A stretch of DNA of 64,000 nucleotides from Deltaproteobacteria bacterium (GTDB taxonomy: Bacteria; Myxococcota; Kuafuiibacteriia; Kuafuiibacteriales; Kuafuiibacteriaceae): NCBI GenBank assembly GCA_020632995.1, contig JACKEN010000001.1, positions 62,001 to 126,000 on the forward strand, written 5' to 3'. The position numbers and the translations under genes are program-made. Positions 8,501 to 17,006 of the stretch are shown here, one piece after another (within the stretch, counting starts at the first letter, position 1; every line of letters begins with the position of its first letter). Below the pieces are notes generated by a model that had not been told where the DNA came from, made no database searches, and saw only the letters and a list, made by a program, of their open reading frames with translations.

Positions 8501-11020
8501 TTCGCGGCCCGGCAGATCCGCATCGCCCAGATCAAGGAGACCCAGCTCGACCCGCCGGAGTCGGGGGCCGAGCACTACCGACTGGCCCTGCAGACGGTGC
8601 CGGACCACCCGGTGGCCCTCAGGGCGCTGGAGCTCGCATACCGGCGCTCCGGGGACTGGGCGGCCCTGACCTCGTTCTACGAGCGCGAGGCGGTGGTGGC
8701 GGGCGGGGACGGGCGGGCCGCCGCCTTCCTGAGCCGCGCCGCCGACATCGCCGAGACCCGGCTCGAGGACGCGGGCCGGGCCCTGGTCCTGTACGAGCGC
8801 GCCCTCGAGCTCCAGCCCGGCCACCTGCCCGCCCTGCAGGGGCGGCGGCGGGCGGCCGAGAAGGCGGGCCAGGCCCACCTGGCCCTCGACTCGGTGCGCC
8901 GCGAGCACGAGGTCACCCGCGACCCGCAGCGCCGGCAGGCGCTGCTGTTCACCACCGGGCGCATCTACGAGGAGCGCCTGCAGCAGGTGGAGCCGGCGGT
9001 GGACGCCTACCGCCAGATCCTGGCCAACGATCCGGCCCATCGCGGGGCCTACGATCGGCTGCGCGGCATCCTCGAGCAGCGGCAGGATCACGCGGCGCTG
9101 GCCGCCCTCATCACGAGCCGGGCCGGCGCGGTCAAGGACGCGGGGGAGCAGGCAGACCTGCTCTTCGCCGCCGGTCAGGTCACCGAGCGGGCGGCCAGGG
9201 CCCAGGGCCAGAAGGATCAGTCCAAGGCGATCGCGGTGTACCGCGACGTGCTGTCGAGGGACGCGAACCACGTGGGCGCCCTCGTCCAGCTCGGCCCGCT
9301 GCTCTTCGCGGCAGAAGACTGGGACGGGGCGATCGAGGTCTTCCACAAGAGCCTCGCGGTGACCAAGGACCCGGCGGTGCGCCGCACCGCGCTGGACTCC
9401 CTCGGCATCATCTACCACGAGCACCGGACGGATCTCGTGAAGTGCGTGCAGTCGCTGCAGGCGGCCTTGCAGATCGACCCGTCCGATCGCGACAGCCTGA
9501 GCCGGCTGGCCACCGTCTACCAGGAGGCCCAGGACTGGACGAGCGCGGTGAACGTGCTCCTGAGGCTGGCCGAGGTGCAGGACGACCCGCGCGACAAGGT
9601 GCGGACGCTGCTGACCCTGGCCGACCTCTACGAGACCCGGCTCGAGGACCCCCGCAGCGCCACCCTCGCCAACCGCAAGGTGCTGGAGCTCGACCCCTCG
9701 AACCAGACCGCGATCCTGCGCCTGTCCGCCCTGTACGAGCGGGCGGAGGACTGGAACGCGCTGGCCGATGTGTCCGCGCGCTACGTGAGCCTGCTGCCCC
9801 ACGACCAGAAGGCGCGGGCGGCCCCGCTGCACATGAAGATGGCGGAGGTGTTCGAGACCCGGATGAACGACGACGCCCGGGCCATCAACGCGCTGAAGTA
9901 CGCGCTCGACGCCAAGCCCGACGAGGCGGAGGCGCTGGTGCGGCTGGCGCGGCTGTACGGAAAGAGCGCGGAGGGCGGCCCGCACGCGGTGGACGCCCAC
10001 CGGCGGCTGCTCCGGCTGGATCCGTTCCGGGTCGAGAGCTACCACGAGATGCACCGCCTCTTCGAGCGGCGCGGGGAGTACGACAAGGCCTTCGTGGTGG
10101 CAGAGATCCTGGTGTACCTGCGGGCCGCGCAGCAGGACGAGGAGCTGTTCTACCTCGAGCACAAGGCCAAGGTGGCGCCCCACCCCGAGGGCGCGCTGAC
10201 CCCGGCCGATCACGATCGGATGGTGACCCACCCCGGCGAGCGCGGGCCGCTGCGGGCGGTGATGGAGATCCTGTCGCCCGAGCTGTCGAAGGCCTTCCCC
10301 GCCGACCTGAGCCGCTACGATCTCAACAAGGGGGCGGAGCGCTTCTCGGCCAAGGCCTCGTCGCCGCTGCGGCTGCTGGCGGACGAGCTGGCCGACGCGC
10401 TGGGCGGGGTGCCGCTCTTCGATCTGTGGGTCACCAAGGCCTTCGATCTGAAGGTGTTCGCGGAGAACGACCGGCCCCTCGCCCTGGTGGTGGGCGCCCA
10501 CGTGGGGCGCCGCATCCAGGAGAAGGACCAGCGCTTCCTCCTCACCCGGGCCCTCGAGCAGCTGAAGGGCGGGCACCACCTGCTCCAGCAGCTGCCGCCG
10601 AAGGACCTCACCACCCTGGTGTGGGCGGTGGCCAAGGGCGGCAACCCGAACGGGCAGGTGCCGGTGGACCCGTCCTCCCTCGAGTCGATGCAACGCGTCT
10701 TGCGGACCCTCCCTGGGCGGACCAGGAAGCTCCTCGACGAGGTGGGGGCGGCGCTGTTCAACGTGCACGTGGACGTCGAGCGGCACCGGGCCGCCGCGTT
10801 CCACACCGCGAACCGCGCCGCGCTGGTGATGACCAACGACATCGAGGTGGCGGTGCGGAACCTGGTGAAGGACCACCCCGACGTGCGCTCGGTCTTCCGT
10901 GACCCGGACGGCGCCCGCGACACCGTCGGCCGGATCCCCGCGGTGCGGGAGCTGCTGAACTACGCGGTGAGCGAGGAGTACTTCCTCGCCCGGGCCAAGC
11001 TGCGCTTCTCCATTCAGTAG
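5558..11020 (+). CDS. Giant tetratricopeptide-repeat protein
   Basis: The protein has 1820 residues. ATG 5558 was chosen for its Shine-Dalgarno-like GGGAAGAG just upstream. The first 170 residues or so are Pro/Ala/Glu-rich and probably disordered. From about residue 180 to 1500 there are many degenerate TPR/HAT-like helical pairs, with recurrent phrases such as AARLYEE, RLEDPEGAILHY and LALYERALELQPGHLPAL. The last 300 residues or so form a different, mixed helical domain. No signal peptide or membrane segment is visible, so it is probably a cytoplasmic scaffold. Large TPR proteins of this kind are common in Myxococcota but few have known functions. Confidence 0.85.
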   Translation: MSSPSDQDVHPEPNEGAAAPENGALDAAAEVSADALAPEARSVLETGDLVAPPAGEPSAPPTAVPVPVEGVADDLRSEPLEPAALSASLSPRPTPSSGASAPALTPVLAPSSSTPQEQLLHADKARSLPMTGEAAPLFADEGLPDLPLPGAPLDVPPFARKASDADQVVWGARIQDFEREAEALGSEPQAALLYLEIGRIYEEYMGRPRNAATSYQRAFTLDPKNPAVLHASRRLFTEVGNWGMVLEILTFEVEGAKTPEGKASLLAEKGLVEEEKLKNLEAAQASYEAALAAWSAEPVALDALERIHLRQRAYPALRGVYERALADTTKPTRRLPLLVAAAQLAEDRLEDPEGAILHYRAVLELAKDDPLALEALRRLYLATQQWEPYVEVLIRSAEAATSGEDAAQFLLTAGRVLNDRLGDAERGAHQLLKALERAPSDLVILREIERLYESAGRFEEVVKVLSREAEVTSEPRDKVPILAKLGAVLEDRLSQPDKAVEALEEAVRLMPTYTPAKQGLGRLYGKQGRLDDLAKLFEMEIRVEEDPTVRVSKLFQLADLWANRLDKPAEAVTALKEVLTIQADYQPARKLLEKLLTQSEAWADLVALYEQELALSQNRDQQVFLLTRIGSLAQDELADLTAAGRAYGRILELVPGHLEAIRSLALVAEKREDWQEVLRLYDLEADATEDQKEVVSVLHRSGVVFEEHLGNADGAISQYEKALTLNPTYLPALRSLGRLYAIKERWEDLLGMYRRELDVARSDEVKTQLLFRCVDIQLEKLGDQARAAQTLEQILDLAPGNLAALRALAELHARSQDHEALVDVLRREASTVETSQEKANLLMQAAELLEDRLGRPDQAAEVYQDVIRLGQHMDASIRALVRIYSAEGLWNALSQALQAAKDHARSDQVRAAILLRLAEVAGDKLGQLDRAAEHLEEALRLDGDNVTVLSQLERNSVARRDWARALSVAKQLALQESEPRLFAARQIRIAQIKETQLDPPESGAEHYRLALQTVPDHPVALRALELAYRRSGDWAALTSFYEREAVVAGGDGRAAAFLSRAADIAETRLEDAGRALVLYERALELQPGHLPALQGRRRAAEKAGQAHLALDSVRREHEVTRDPQRRQALLFTTGRIYEERLQQVEPAVDAYRQILANDPAHRGAYDRLRGILEQRQDHAALAALITSRAGAVKDAGEQADLLFAAGQVTERAARAQGQKDQSKAIAVYRDVLSRDANHVGALVQLGPLLFAAEDWDGAIEVFHKSLAVTKDPAVRRTALDSLGIIYHEHRTDLVKCVQSLQAALQIDPSDRDSLSRLATVYQEAQDWTSAVNVLLRLAEVQDDPRDKVRTLLTLADLYETRLEDPRSATLANRKVLELDPSNQTAILRLSALYERAEDWNALADVSARYVSLLPHDQKARAAPLHMKMAEVFETRMNDDARAINALKYALDAKPDEAEALVRLARLYGKSAEGGPHAVDAHRRLLRLDPFRVESYHEMHRLFERRGEYDKAFVVAEILVYLRAAQQDEELFYLEHKAKVAPHPEGALTPADHDRMVTHPGERGPLRAVMEILSPELSKAFPADLSRYDLNKGAERFSAKASSPLRLLADELADALGGVPLFDLWVTKAFDLKVFAENDRPLALVVGAHVGRRIQEKDQRFLLTRALEQLKGGHHLLQQLPPKDLTTLVWAVAKGGNPNGQVPVDPSSLESMQRVLRTLPGRTRKLLDEVGAALFNVHVDVERHRAAAFHTANRAALVMTNDIEVAVRNLVKDHPDVRSVFRDPDGARDTVGRIPAVRELLNYAVSEEYFLARAKLRFSIQ

Positions 11021-11028
11021 AGGCGGGT

Positions 11029-12075
11029 TCAGGGGTTGGTCAGGTCGAAGTCCAGCCCCGCCACCGTCTTGCCGCGCGTCACGTAGACGTAGCTGCCCAC
11101 CTGCGCCAGCTCGCGAGAGGGCGCGCCGCTCTCCGCCGGGGCGACGGTGCCCTGATCCCGGATCTCGCCCTCGGGCGAGACGCGGTAGGCGGTGGCCTCG
11201 TTGTCGACCACCGCGAGGTCCCCGGAGGGGAGGGCGAGCACCGGGCAGTAGATGGGCGGGCCGAGGTCGAGGCTGAAGCGCACCGCGCCGTCGGGGCCGA
11301 GGCGCTCCACCTTGCCGTCCTCGCCCCACGCGACGACGTCGCCGTCGTCGAGGATCAGGGTGCCGGTGACCCGGGCGCCGCGGGGGCGATCGAACACCGG
11401 CTGGCCCTGCCGGGTGAAGACCCGCACCCCGGTGAAGCTCCCCACCGCCACCCGGTTGGCGCTGACGCTCGGGCCCGAGGCGGGGGCGTCCACCTGCACG
11501 TCGAACACCGTGGCGCCCTGGGCGTCGATCCCGAGCACCCGGCCGACGTCGGTGGCCACGAAGGTCACCCCCGCGCCGTCGACCGCGGGGGCGGTGTCCG
11601 CCACGCCGGGGAGGGCGGCCTGGAGCGGGGCGGCGTCGGGGCTCCCGAAGATGTGGAGGGCGCCGCTGTTGGACGTCACCCGGAGGCCGCCGTCGGGCGC
11701 CGCCACCAGGGGCCCGGTGTTGCCGAGGGCCACGGTGGGGAAGTCGAGCGCCTCGCCCGCCAGGTTCATGCGCACGATGCGGCCCGAGACCTGGCCCACG
11801 ACGTAGATGTCGGCCCCCACCATCACCGGGGCGTGGTCCGAGGGGAGCGCCTCGAAGGGGCCCTCCACCGGGCCCCCGTTCTTGGTGTCCAGGGTCCGGA
11901 CCGCCCCGGGGGTGGCGCGGGTCAGCACCACCACCCGCCGATCGGTGCCCGCGCCGGGTGGGGCGAGGGCCACCGGGTCGGTGTAGGTCCACAGCCGACC
12001 CAGCACCGGGGTGCCGTCTTCCCCGCCGCAGGCCGCCAGGGTCACGAGGCCGAGGAGCGCCACCACTCGCTTCAC
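11029..12075 (-). CDS. Beta-propeller lipoprotein (PQQ/BamB-like repeats)
   Basis: The 348-residue protein has a signal peptide with lipobox TLAAC (Cys16), so it is probably an envelope lipoprotein. The mature part is a series of beta-rich repeats of the form 'D...G.VvAw..dG.v..l': NGGPVEGPFEA, ILDDGDVVAWGEDGKV and LALPSGDLAVVDNEATAY. This is typical of PQQ-like or BamB-like propellers, which often mediate protein interactions. It is convergent with the giant TPR gene (8-nt gap) and divergent from the next gene. No BamB signature is clear enough to claim a role in outer-membrane protein assembly. Confidence 0.65.
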   Translation of the reverse strand: MKRVVALLGLVTLAACGGEDGTPVLGRLWTYTDPVALAPPGAGTDRRVVVLTRATPGAVRTLDTKNGGPVEGPFEALPSDHAPVMVGADIYVVGQVSGRIVRMNLAGEALDFPTVALGNTGPLVAAPDGGLRVTSNSGALHIFGSPDAAPLQAALPGVADTAPAVDGAGVTFVATDVGRVLGIDAQGATVFDVQVDAPASGPSVSANRVAVGSFTGVRVFTRQGQPVFDRPRGARVTGTLILDDGDVVAWGEDGKVERLGPDGAVRFSLDLGPPIYCPVLALPSGDLAVVDNEATAYRVSPEGEIRDQGTVAPAESGAPSRELAQVGSYVYVTRGKTVAGLDFDLTNP

Positions 12076-12143
12076 CCCCCGGTCATACCACTGCTCGCGC
12101 CGCGCTGGTTGAAAACGCGGGCGTTCGGGAGTACCTCCGCCGC

Positions 12144-12749
12144 ATGAGCGAGGGCGCCCCCAAGGCCAAGGCGAGGGCCAGCGTCCCGCCGCATGTGCGG
12201 CCGCTCCGGATCCTGCTGTACGTGCTCACCGTGGCGGCGGCCGCGGCGGCGCTGTTCCTGCAGCCGGCGCTCGCCGGGGCGGTGCAACGGGGCGCGCTCC
12301 CCCGGGCCTGGCTCTTCCTGCCGCTCGGCATCTACACCGTGTTCTTCCTCGTCTACGCCGCGGATCGGGTCAGCCTGGTGCGCCGCGGCTTCTACCCGGC
12401 CGGGCGGGCCTTCTTCCAGCTCGCGTTCGGGGTCGTCTTCGCGCTGCTCCTGCTGCCCTCCACGATCTCCAACTGGAACGACCGCCGCCCATCGGCGGTG
12501 GACCGCCTGGCCGGGCACCCCGACGCGGACGTCCGCCTCCTCACGGTGGAGGCGCTCGGGTACCGGGGGCCGAGCCCCGAGAACGCCCGCCGGGTGGCGG
12601 CCCGGCTGGACGACCGGGCGCCCGAGGTGCGCGAGCGGGCGCGCGCGATCCTGGCCGCGTGGTCCGGGCGCCCGACCGCGTCTCCGGACGAGCTGAAGGG
12701 GTGGGCAGAGGCCCTCACCAGCACCGACACCGCCACCGTGAGCCACTGA
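12144..12749 (+). CDS. Integral membrane protein with C-terminal HEAT-like repeats
   Basis: The 201-residue protein starts at ATG 12144 (MSEGAPKAKARAS). Three hydrophobic segments follow: LLYVLTVAAAAAALFL, LFLPLGIYTVFFLVYAA and FFQLAFGVVFALLLLP. The C-terminal 80 residues or so look like two HEAT/PBS-type helical repeats, with LAGHPDADVRLLTVEALG and LDDRAPEVRERARAIL. HEAT repeats usually bind other proteins, so a membrane-anchored adaptor is a reasonable guess. It lies 36 nt before the sensor gene on the same strand and may share its transcript. Confidence 0.6.
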   Translation: MSEGAPKAKARASVPPHVRPLRILLYVLTVAAAAAALFLQPALAGAVQRGALPRAWLFLPLGIYTVFFLVYAADRVSLVRRGFYPAGRAFFQLAFGVVFALLLLPSTISNWNDRRPSAVDRLAGHPDADVRLLTVEALGYRGPSPENARRVAARLDDRAPEVRERARAILAAWSGRPTASPDELKGWAEALTSTDTATVSH

Positions 12750-12785
12750 CGACGCGGGCGCGGGCCTCGGCTTGCGGTCCGGCCT

Positions 12786-14996
12786 GTGATACTCCACAAC
12801 CTGAGCGTGCGCTGGCTTGTCACCCTGCAAGTAGCACTGGGCTTCGCTGCCCTCTTTGGTCTGGCCTATATGTCGGTCGACCAGGTGGTGGGGCCGGTCA
12901 CCCAGGCCTACGCGGGGAGCGCCGCGGAGGCCGAGTCCCGTTCGGCCACCGCCGAGCTCTCCGTGGCCTGGCGCGACGCCCTGGAGGCCCAGGGGCGCGT
13001 GGTGCGGACCCTCGCCGACGGCGAGGTCTTCGGGCGGATGGGTGACAAGGGCGCCGCGGACAGCCTGAACCTCGCCCTCGAGGCCGCGGTGGCCGAGGTG
13101 GGGGGCAAGGGCACCGCCGGCCTCTTCAACCCGGACGGCACCCCCGCGGTGGAGCGCGCGGACGCCGCGCCCCTCGCCGGCACCGAGGCGGTGCAAGGCG
13201 CGTTGACGGGGGTCTCGGCCGCGCGCTTCGAGCTGGTGGGCGACACTCCCAACCTCGTGACCGCGTCACCCATCCTCCGCGACGGGGCGGTGGCCGGGGT
13301 GCTCGCGGTTGCAACCCCGGTTGACGGCCCGCGCCTGCGGGGCTGGACCGAGACCCTCCCCGCCGGGGTCGCGGTGGCGCTGGCGCTCGACGGCAAGCCG
13401 CTGCTCCACACCCTGCCGCAGGCCGACTTCAAGCTGCCCGGCGATCTCGCGGATCGAACCAAGGTGGGCGCGGTGGAGTACGCGGTGGCCCGGCGCCCGG
13501 TGGTCGGTGGGCCGAAGGTCCAGGCGATGGGGCTGGCGATCGTGCGCGGCGAGGGCGCCCGCGCGGCGGTCCAGCACGTGCAACTCCTCGTGCTGATCCT
13601 GGGTGGCCTGGCGTTCCTGGTGGCCGCGCTGGTGTTCATGATCAGCCCGTCCCTGCGGGCTCCGGTCGCGCTGGCGGAGGACGAGGCGCTCACCGCGGAC
13701 GTGCCTGCGCCGGCCTTCGAGGCCTCGCTCTCCCCCTCACCGATCCCGTCGCCGGTGGCGATTCCGGCGCCGATGCCCACTCCCAAGCCGGCCGAGGCGC
13801 CCCTGAGCTTCCCCGCCGCGCCGGTCCACGCGGGCCCCGGCCCGATCACCGACTCGACCTTCACCCGCCAGACGGTGCCCTCGCACCCTGCGCCTCCGCA
13901 GCCGGTGCCGGACACGTCGGGCGCGCCCTTCGCGGTCGGCAGCGCTGACTTCAAGACCCCGCTGGGGGGCGAGCGCTCGCCGTTCGCCAAGCCTGCCCCC
14001 GCCCCCGCGCCCCTGCCGAGCCCCCAGTTCTCGGAGGCCCCGCCGGTGACCGCGTTCCCGGCGCCGCCCTCGCCGCAGTTCGGGGCAGGGCCTGGGCCGG
14101 TCTCGTTCGCGCCGTCACCCGCCCCGGCCCCGGCCCCGCCGTCCTACGCGCCGGCTCCACCGTCGTACGCGCCGCCGCCCAGCCCGGCCCCCGCTCCGGC
14201 GCCGTCCCGCGGATCGGCGATCTCGTTCGGGGTGAACGCGGTGCCCGCGCCTTCGCCCGCCCCCCGGCCCGCCCCCGCGCCGGCGCCGATGCCTGCGGCC
14301 CCCCCGCCGTCGGCGTTCGACGCGATCGCCGACGCCGCTCGGAGCCGCCCGCCGCAGGTGAGCGTGGGCGCCAACCCGTCCGCGTCCGAGGATCTGCCCG
14401 CGCCGAAGGGCGGGGTGCCGCCGGAGCTGGTGGCCCGGGAGCGGGCCGAGGCCCAGCGCGCGGCGATGGCGAGGGGAGCAGCCGACCTGCGGACCCCGCG
14501 GAGCTCGCCCTACGACCCGGAGCTGCCCGCGCCCAAGGGCCCGGACAGCCAGCTGCGCGGCTCCTCCGACGCGATGAGCCCGATCAGCGAGTCGTCGCGG
14601 TGGGCGGCGGCGGCGGGGGACGCCAGCGGCACCGCCATCCCGCTCCCCGGGAGCGCGGCGGCGTCCAGCAACCCGTGGGAGAACCCGTCGGTGCCGGCCA
14701 TGCCCGCGCCGAGCGCGCCCCCGTACTCGGCGAGCACCATCCCGGTCACCGCGCCGCCCGGGCCGGCCGACGTGGCGCCGTACGACGAGGCCCACTACCG
14801 CATGGTCTACAACGAGTTCGTGGCCTCGAAGGCCCGGCTCGGGGAGTCGGTGGACGCGATCACCTACGAGGGCTTCCGGTCCAAGCTCCGATCCAGCGAG
14901 GAGCAGCTCCTCGGCCGGCACGGGTGCCGGGCGGTGCGCTTCCAAGTCCTCGTGAAGGATCGGACGGTCTCCCTGCGGCCCCAGCTCGTACGCTGA
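12786..14996 (+). CDS. Membrane-anchored extracytoplasmic sensor with MXAN_5187-like C-terminal domain
   Basis: The 736-residue protein starts with GTG at 12786. An N-terminal membrane segment (WLVTLQVALGFAALFGLAY) and a second one near residues 268-288 (LLVLILGGLAFLVAALVF) bracket a region of about 240 residues that would face the periplasm, as in Cache-type sensors. Then comes a linker of about 370 residues very rich in Pro, Ala and Ser. The last 70 residues (YDEAHYRMVYNEFVASK, TYEGFRSKLRSSEEQL, VRFQVLVKD) match the small domain named after Myxococcus xanthus MXAN_5187. No kinase, HAMP or methyl-accepting region is seen, so output probably runs through the C-terminal domain. A strong terminator follows. 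Confidence 0.7.
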   Translation: MILHNLSVRWLVTLQVALGFAALFGLAYMSVDQVVGPVTQAYAGSAAEAESRSATAELSVAWRDALEAQGRVVRTLADGEVFGRMGDKGAADSLNLALEAAVAEVGGKGTAGLFNPDGTPAVERADAAPLAGTEAVQGALTGVSAARFELVGDTPNLVTASPILRDGAVAGVLAVATPVDGPRLRGWTETLPAGVAVALALDGKPLLHTLPQADFKLPGDLADRTKVGAVEYAVARRPVVGGPKVQAMGLAIVRGEGARAAVQHVQLLVLILGGLAFLVAALVFMISPSLRAPVALAEDEALTADVPAPAFEASLSPSPIPSPVAIPAPMPTPKPAEAPLSFPAAPVHAGPGPITDSTFTRQTVPSHPAPPQPVPDTSGAPFAVGSADFKTPLGGERSPFAKPAPAPAPLPSPQFSEAPPVTAFPAPPSPQFGAGPGPVSFAPSPAPAPAPPSYAPAPPSYAPPPSPAPAPAPSRGSAISFGVNAVPAPSPAPRPAPAPAPMPAAPPPSAFDAIADAARSRPPQVSVGANPSASEDLPAPKGGVPPELVARERAEAQRAAMARGAADLRTPRSSPYDPELPAPKGPDSQLRGSSDAMSPISESSRWAAAAGDASGTAIPLPGSAAASSNPWENPSVPAMPAPSAPPYSASTIPVTAPPGPADVAPYDEAHYRMVYNEFVASKARLGESVDAITYEGFRSKLRSSEEQLLGRHGCRAVRFQVLVKDRTVSLRPQLVR

Positions 14997-14999
14997 GCG

Positions 15000-15039
15000 C
15001 CGATCCGGGGCCGGGGAGACCCGGATCGGGTTCGCTTTT
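15000..15039 (+). terminator. Intrinsic terminator after sensor gene
   Basis: A perfect 10-bp stem, CCGATCCGGG (15000-15009) with CCCGGATCGG (15020-15029), encloses a 10-nt loop. A T-run (15036-15039) follows within 7 nt. It begins 3 nt after the sensor stop codon and lies before recN, so it should insulate recN from upstream transcription. Confidence 0.75.
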
Positions 15040-15071
15040 CATTCCGACTGCACGAACCCATCGACCGACAG

Positions 15072-15095
15072 CTGAACACCGTGATAGATGTTCAG
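15072..15095. promoter_or_regulatory. Candidate LexA (SOS) operator at recN
   Basis: CTGAACA (15072-15078) and TGTTCAG (15089-15095) form perfect 7-bp arms around a 10-nt spacer, placed 5-28 nt before the proposed recN start. From memory, the published Myxococcus xanthus LexA box has the half-site GTTCAG, which is the half-site seen here. RecN is a classic SOS gene, so the location fits. The spacing is longer than in the Bacillus box, so binding by LexA is an inference. Confidence 0.55.
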
Positions 15096-15099
15096 TACT

Positions 15100-16851
15100 G
15101 TGCTGACCCACCTCACCATCCAGAACCTGGCCCTGGTGGAGCGCATCGAGCTGACCCTGGGCCCTGGCCTCAACGTCCTCACCGGCGAGACCGGTGCGGG
15201 CAAGAGCGTATTGGTGGGGGCGCTGTCCTTGATACTGGGCGGCCGGGCCCAGACCGACGTGGTGCGGTCGGGGGCCGACGAGGCGGTGGTGGAGGCCCTG
15301 TTCGAGGTGCCGGCCGAGTCCGGGCTGGCGCGTCGGCTGGCCGAGGTGGGCATCGAGGCGCCGGACGGCGCCCTGGTGGTGCGCCGGACGGTGAGCCGCT
15401 CGGGTCGTGGTCGGGTCCTGATGAACGGCCAGCTGGCCACCGTGAGCATGCTCGCCTCGGTCCTCCGAGGCGCGGTCGACCTCACCAGCCAGCACGAGCA
15501 CGTGTCCCTCCTCGATCCGGACCAGCACCTCGACATCGTGGACGCCTACGGGGCCCTGACCGGCCTCAGGGAGGCGGTGGCGGAGCGCCACGCCGAGGTC
15601 CAGGGGTACCGGAGCGCCCTCGAGGGGCTCGAGCTCGACGAGGCCGAGAAGGCCCGGCGGGAGGACTACCTGCGCTTCGCCCTCGAGGAGATCCAGGCCG
15701 CGGCGCCGGCTCCCGGCGAGGTCGAGACCCTGGAGATCGACCGAAAGCGCCTGCGGGGCGCCCACGACCTCCTCGAGGGGGTGCAGCGGGCGGAGTCCAC
15801 CCTCTACAGCGACGAGGGCGCGGTGGTCGACGCGGTGGGCCGGGTGCAGCGCGAGCTGGTGCGCCTGGCCAACCTCGACGGCCGCCTCGGTGACCTGAGC
15901 ACCAGCGCGTCCAACGTCCTGGCCGAGCTGGAGGACCTCGCGCGGGGGCTGTCGCGGTACTCGGCCAACCTCGAGGCCGAGCCTGGCCGGCTGGACGAGG
16001 TCGAGGAGCGCCTCGAGCAGCTCCGCCGCCTGTGCCGAAAGTACGGGGGGACGGTCGAGGCGGCGCTGAGCGCACGGGAGGCCATGGCCCAGGAGCTGGA
16101 CACCCTGGAGCACGACGAGGCCCGCCGGGCCGACCTGGGGGCCGCGCTCGAGGTGGCCCTCGAGCAGCGGGCCCGGGCGGCCGAGGCGCTGACCGCGGCG
16201 CGGCGGAAGGTGGTGGCGGGGCTGGCCCTGGCCATCCAGCGGGAGCTGGCCGACCTCTCGATGGGCGGGACCCGGGTCGAGGTGCAGCTCGCGCCCACGC
16301 CGGAGCCCGGACCGCGGGGGGCGGAGGGCGCGGAGCTGCTGATCTCGCCCAACCCGGGTGAGCCGCTGCGGCCGCTGCGCAAGAGCGCCTCGGGCGGCGA
16401 GCTGTCCCGCGTGCTCCTGGCGATCAAGCAGGTCCTGGCCGACACCACCCCGGTGGGCACCTACGTGTTCGACGAGATCGACACCGGCATCGGGGGGAAG
16501 GTGGCGGAGGTCCTCGGCGCCAAGCTGCAGGCGGTGGCGCGGGCCACCCAGGTGGTGGCGGTGACCCACCTCCCGCAGGTGGCGGCCTACGCCGACCGGC
16601 ACTTCCAGGTGGTGAAGCTCGAGGAGGGCGGCCGCACCGTCACCCGGGTCCAGACCCTGGTGGAGGGGGATCGGGTCGAGGAGCTGGCCCGGATGCTGGG
16701 CGGGGTCCAGATCACCGAGCGCACCCGGGGCCTGGCGGAGGAGCTCCGGACCCGCGGCCGGGGGCACCCCCCGGACCCTGGCGTCCTGGCGGCGGTGGCG
16801 GCCGAGGCCAAGCGCCGGAGCTCCGGCCGGAGGGCGGCGCGGGTCCGCTGA
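15100..16851 (+). CDS. recN: DNA repair protein RecN
   Basis: The 583-residue protein is an SMC-like ATPase that acts early in double-strand break repair on nucleoid-associated DNA. Walker A is GETGAGKS (about 29-36). The signature region is KSASGGELSR and Walker B is VFDEIDTGIGG, with a central coiled coil between them. The total length agrees with the family (about 550-580). GTG 15100 gives the family N-terminus MLTHLTIQNLALVE. An in-frame ATG at 15088 would add four residues but lies inside the SOS-box-like palindrome. Regulation by LexA is suggested by that operator. Confidence 0.93.
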   Translation: MLTHLTIQNLALVERIELTLGPGLNVLTGETGAGKSVLVGALSLILGGRAQTDVVRSGADEAVVEALFEVPAESGLARRLAEVGIEAPDGALVVRRTVSRSGRGRVLMNGQLATVSMLASVLRGAVDLTSQHEHVSLLDPDQHLDIVDAYGALTGLREAVAERHAEVQGYRSALEGLELDEAEKARREDYLRFALEEIQAAAPAPGEVETLEIDRKRLRGAHDLLEGVQRAESTLYSDEGAVVDAVGRVQRELVRLANLDGRLGDLSTSASNVLAELEDLARGLSRYSANLEAEPGRLDEVEERLEQLRRLCRKYGGTVEAALSAREAMAQELDTLEHDEARRADLGAALEVALEQRARAAEALTAARRKVVAGLALAIQRELADLSMGGTRVEVQLAPTPEPGPRGAEGAELLISPNPGEPLRPLRKSASGGELSRVLLAIKQVLADTTPVGTYVFDEIDTGIGGKVAEVLGAKLQAVARATQVVAVTHLPQVAAYADRHFQVVKLEEGGRTVTRVQTLVEGDRVEELARMLGGVQITERTRGLAEELRTRGRGHPPDPGVLAAVAAEAKRRSSGRRAARVR

Positions 16852-16964
16852 CACAGGCCGCCCCAGCAAGCCATCGGAGAAGTGGCCCATGCGGCCCGGG
16901 CCTCACTGCGCGCGGGGGCGGCCGGCCCCGGTGACCTCGGTCAAAGGTATTAGCGGTTGATTCA

Positions 16965-16994
16965 TTGAAATGGGGCTCAGGCTCTGCCTAATAT
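16965..16994 (+). promoter_or_regulatory. Candidate sigma-70-type promoter for PP2C gene
   Basis: TTGAAA (16965-16970) and TAATAT (16989-16994) are separated by 18 nt, the only AT-rich stretch in the 155-nt gap after recN. Transcription would start near 17001, only about 6 nt before the GTG at 17007, so the mRNA would be nearly leaderless. Confidence 0.5.
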
Positions 16995-17006
16995 CCCGCC
17001 GAATTC

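Noticed and set aside
5495..11992. Very long open frame on the strand opposite the TPR gene (about 2165 codons)
   Set aside because: It is a shadow of the high-GC coding strand: its translation is low-complexity and has no domain, while the plus strand encodes clear TPR repeats.
14860..16890. Long minus-strand frame opposite recN
   Set aside because: Arg/Pro/Gly-rich and without domains, while recN on the plus strand has all family motifs.
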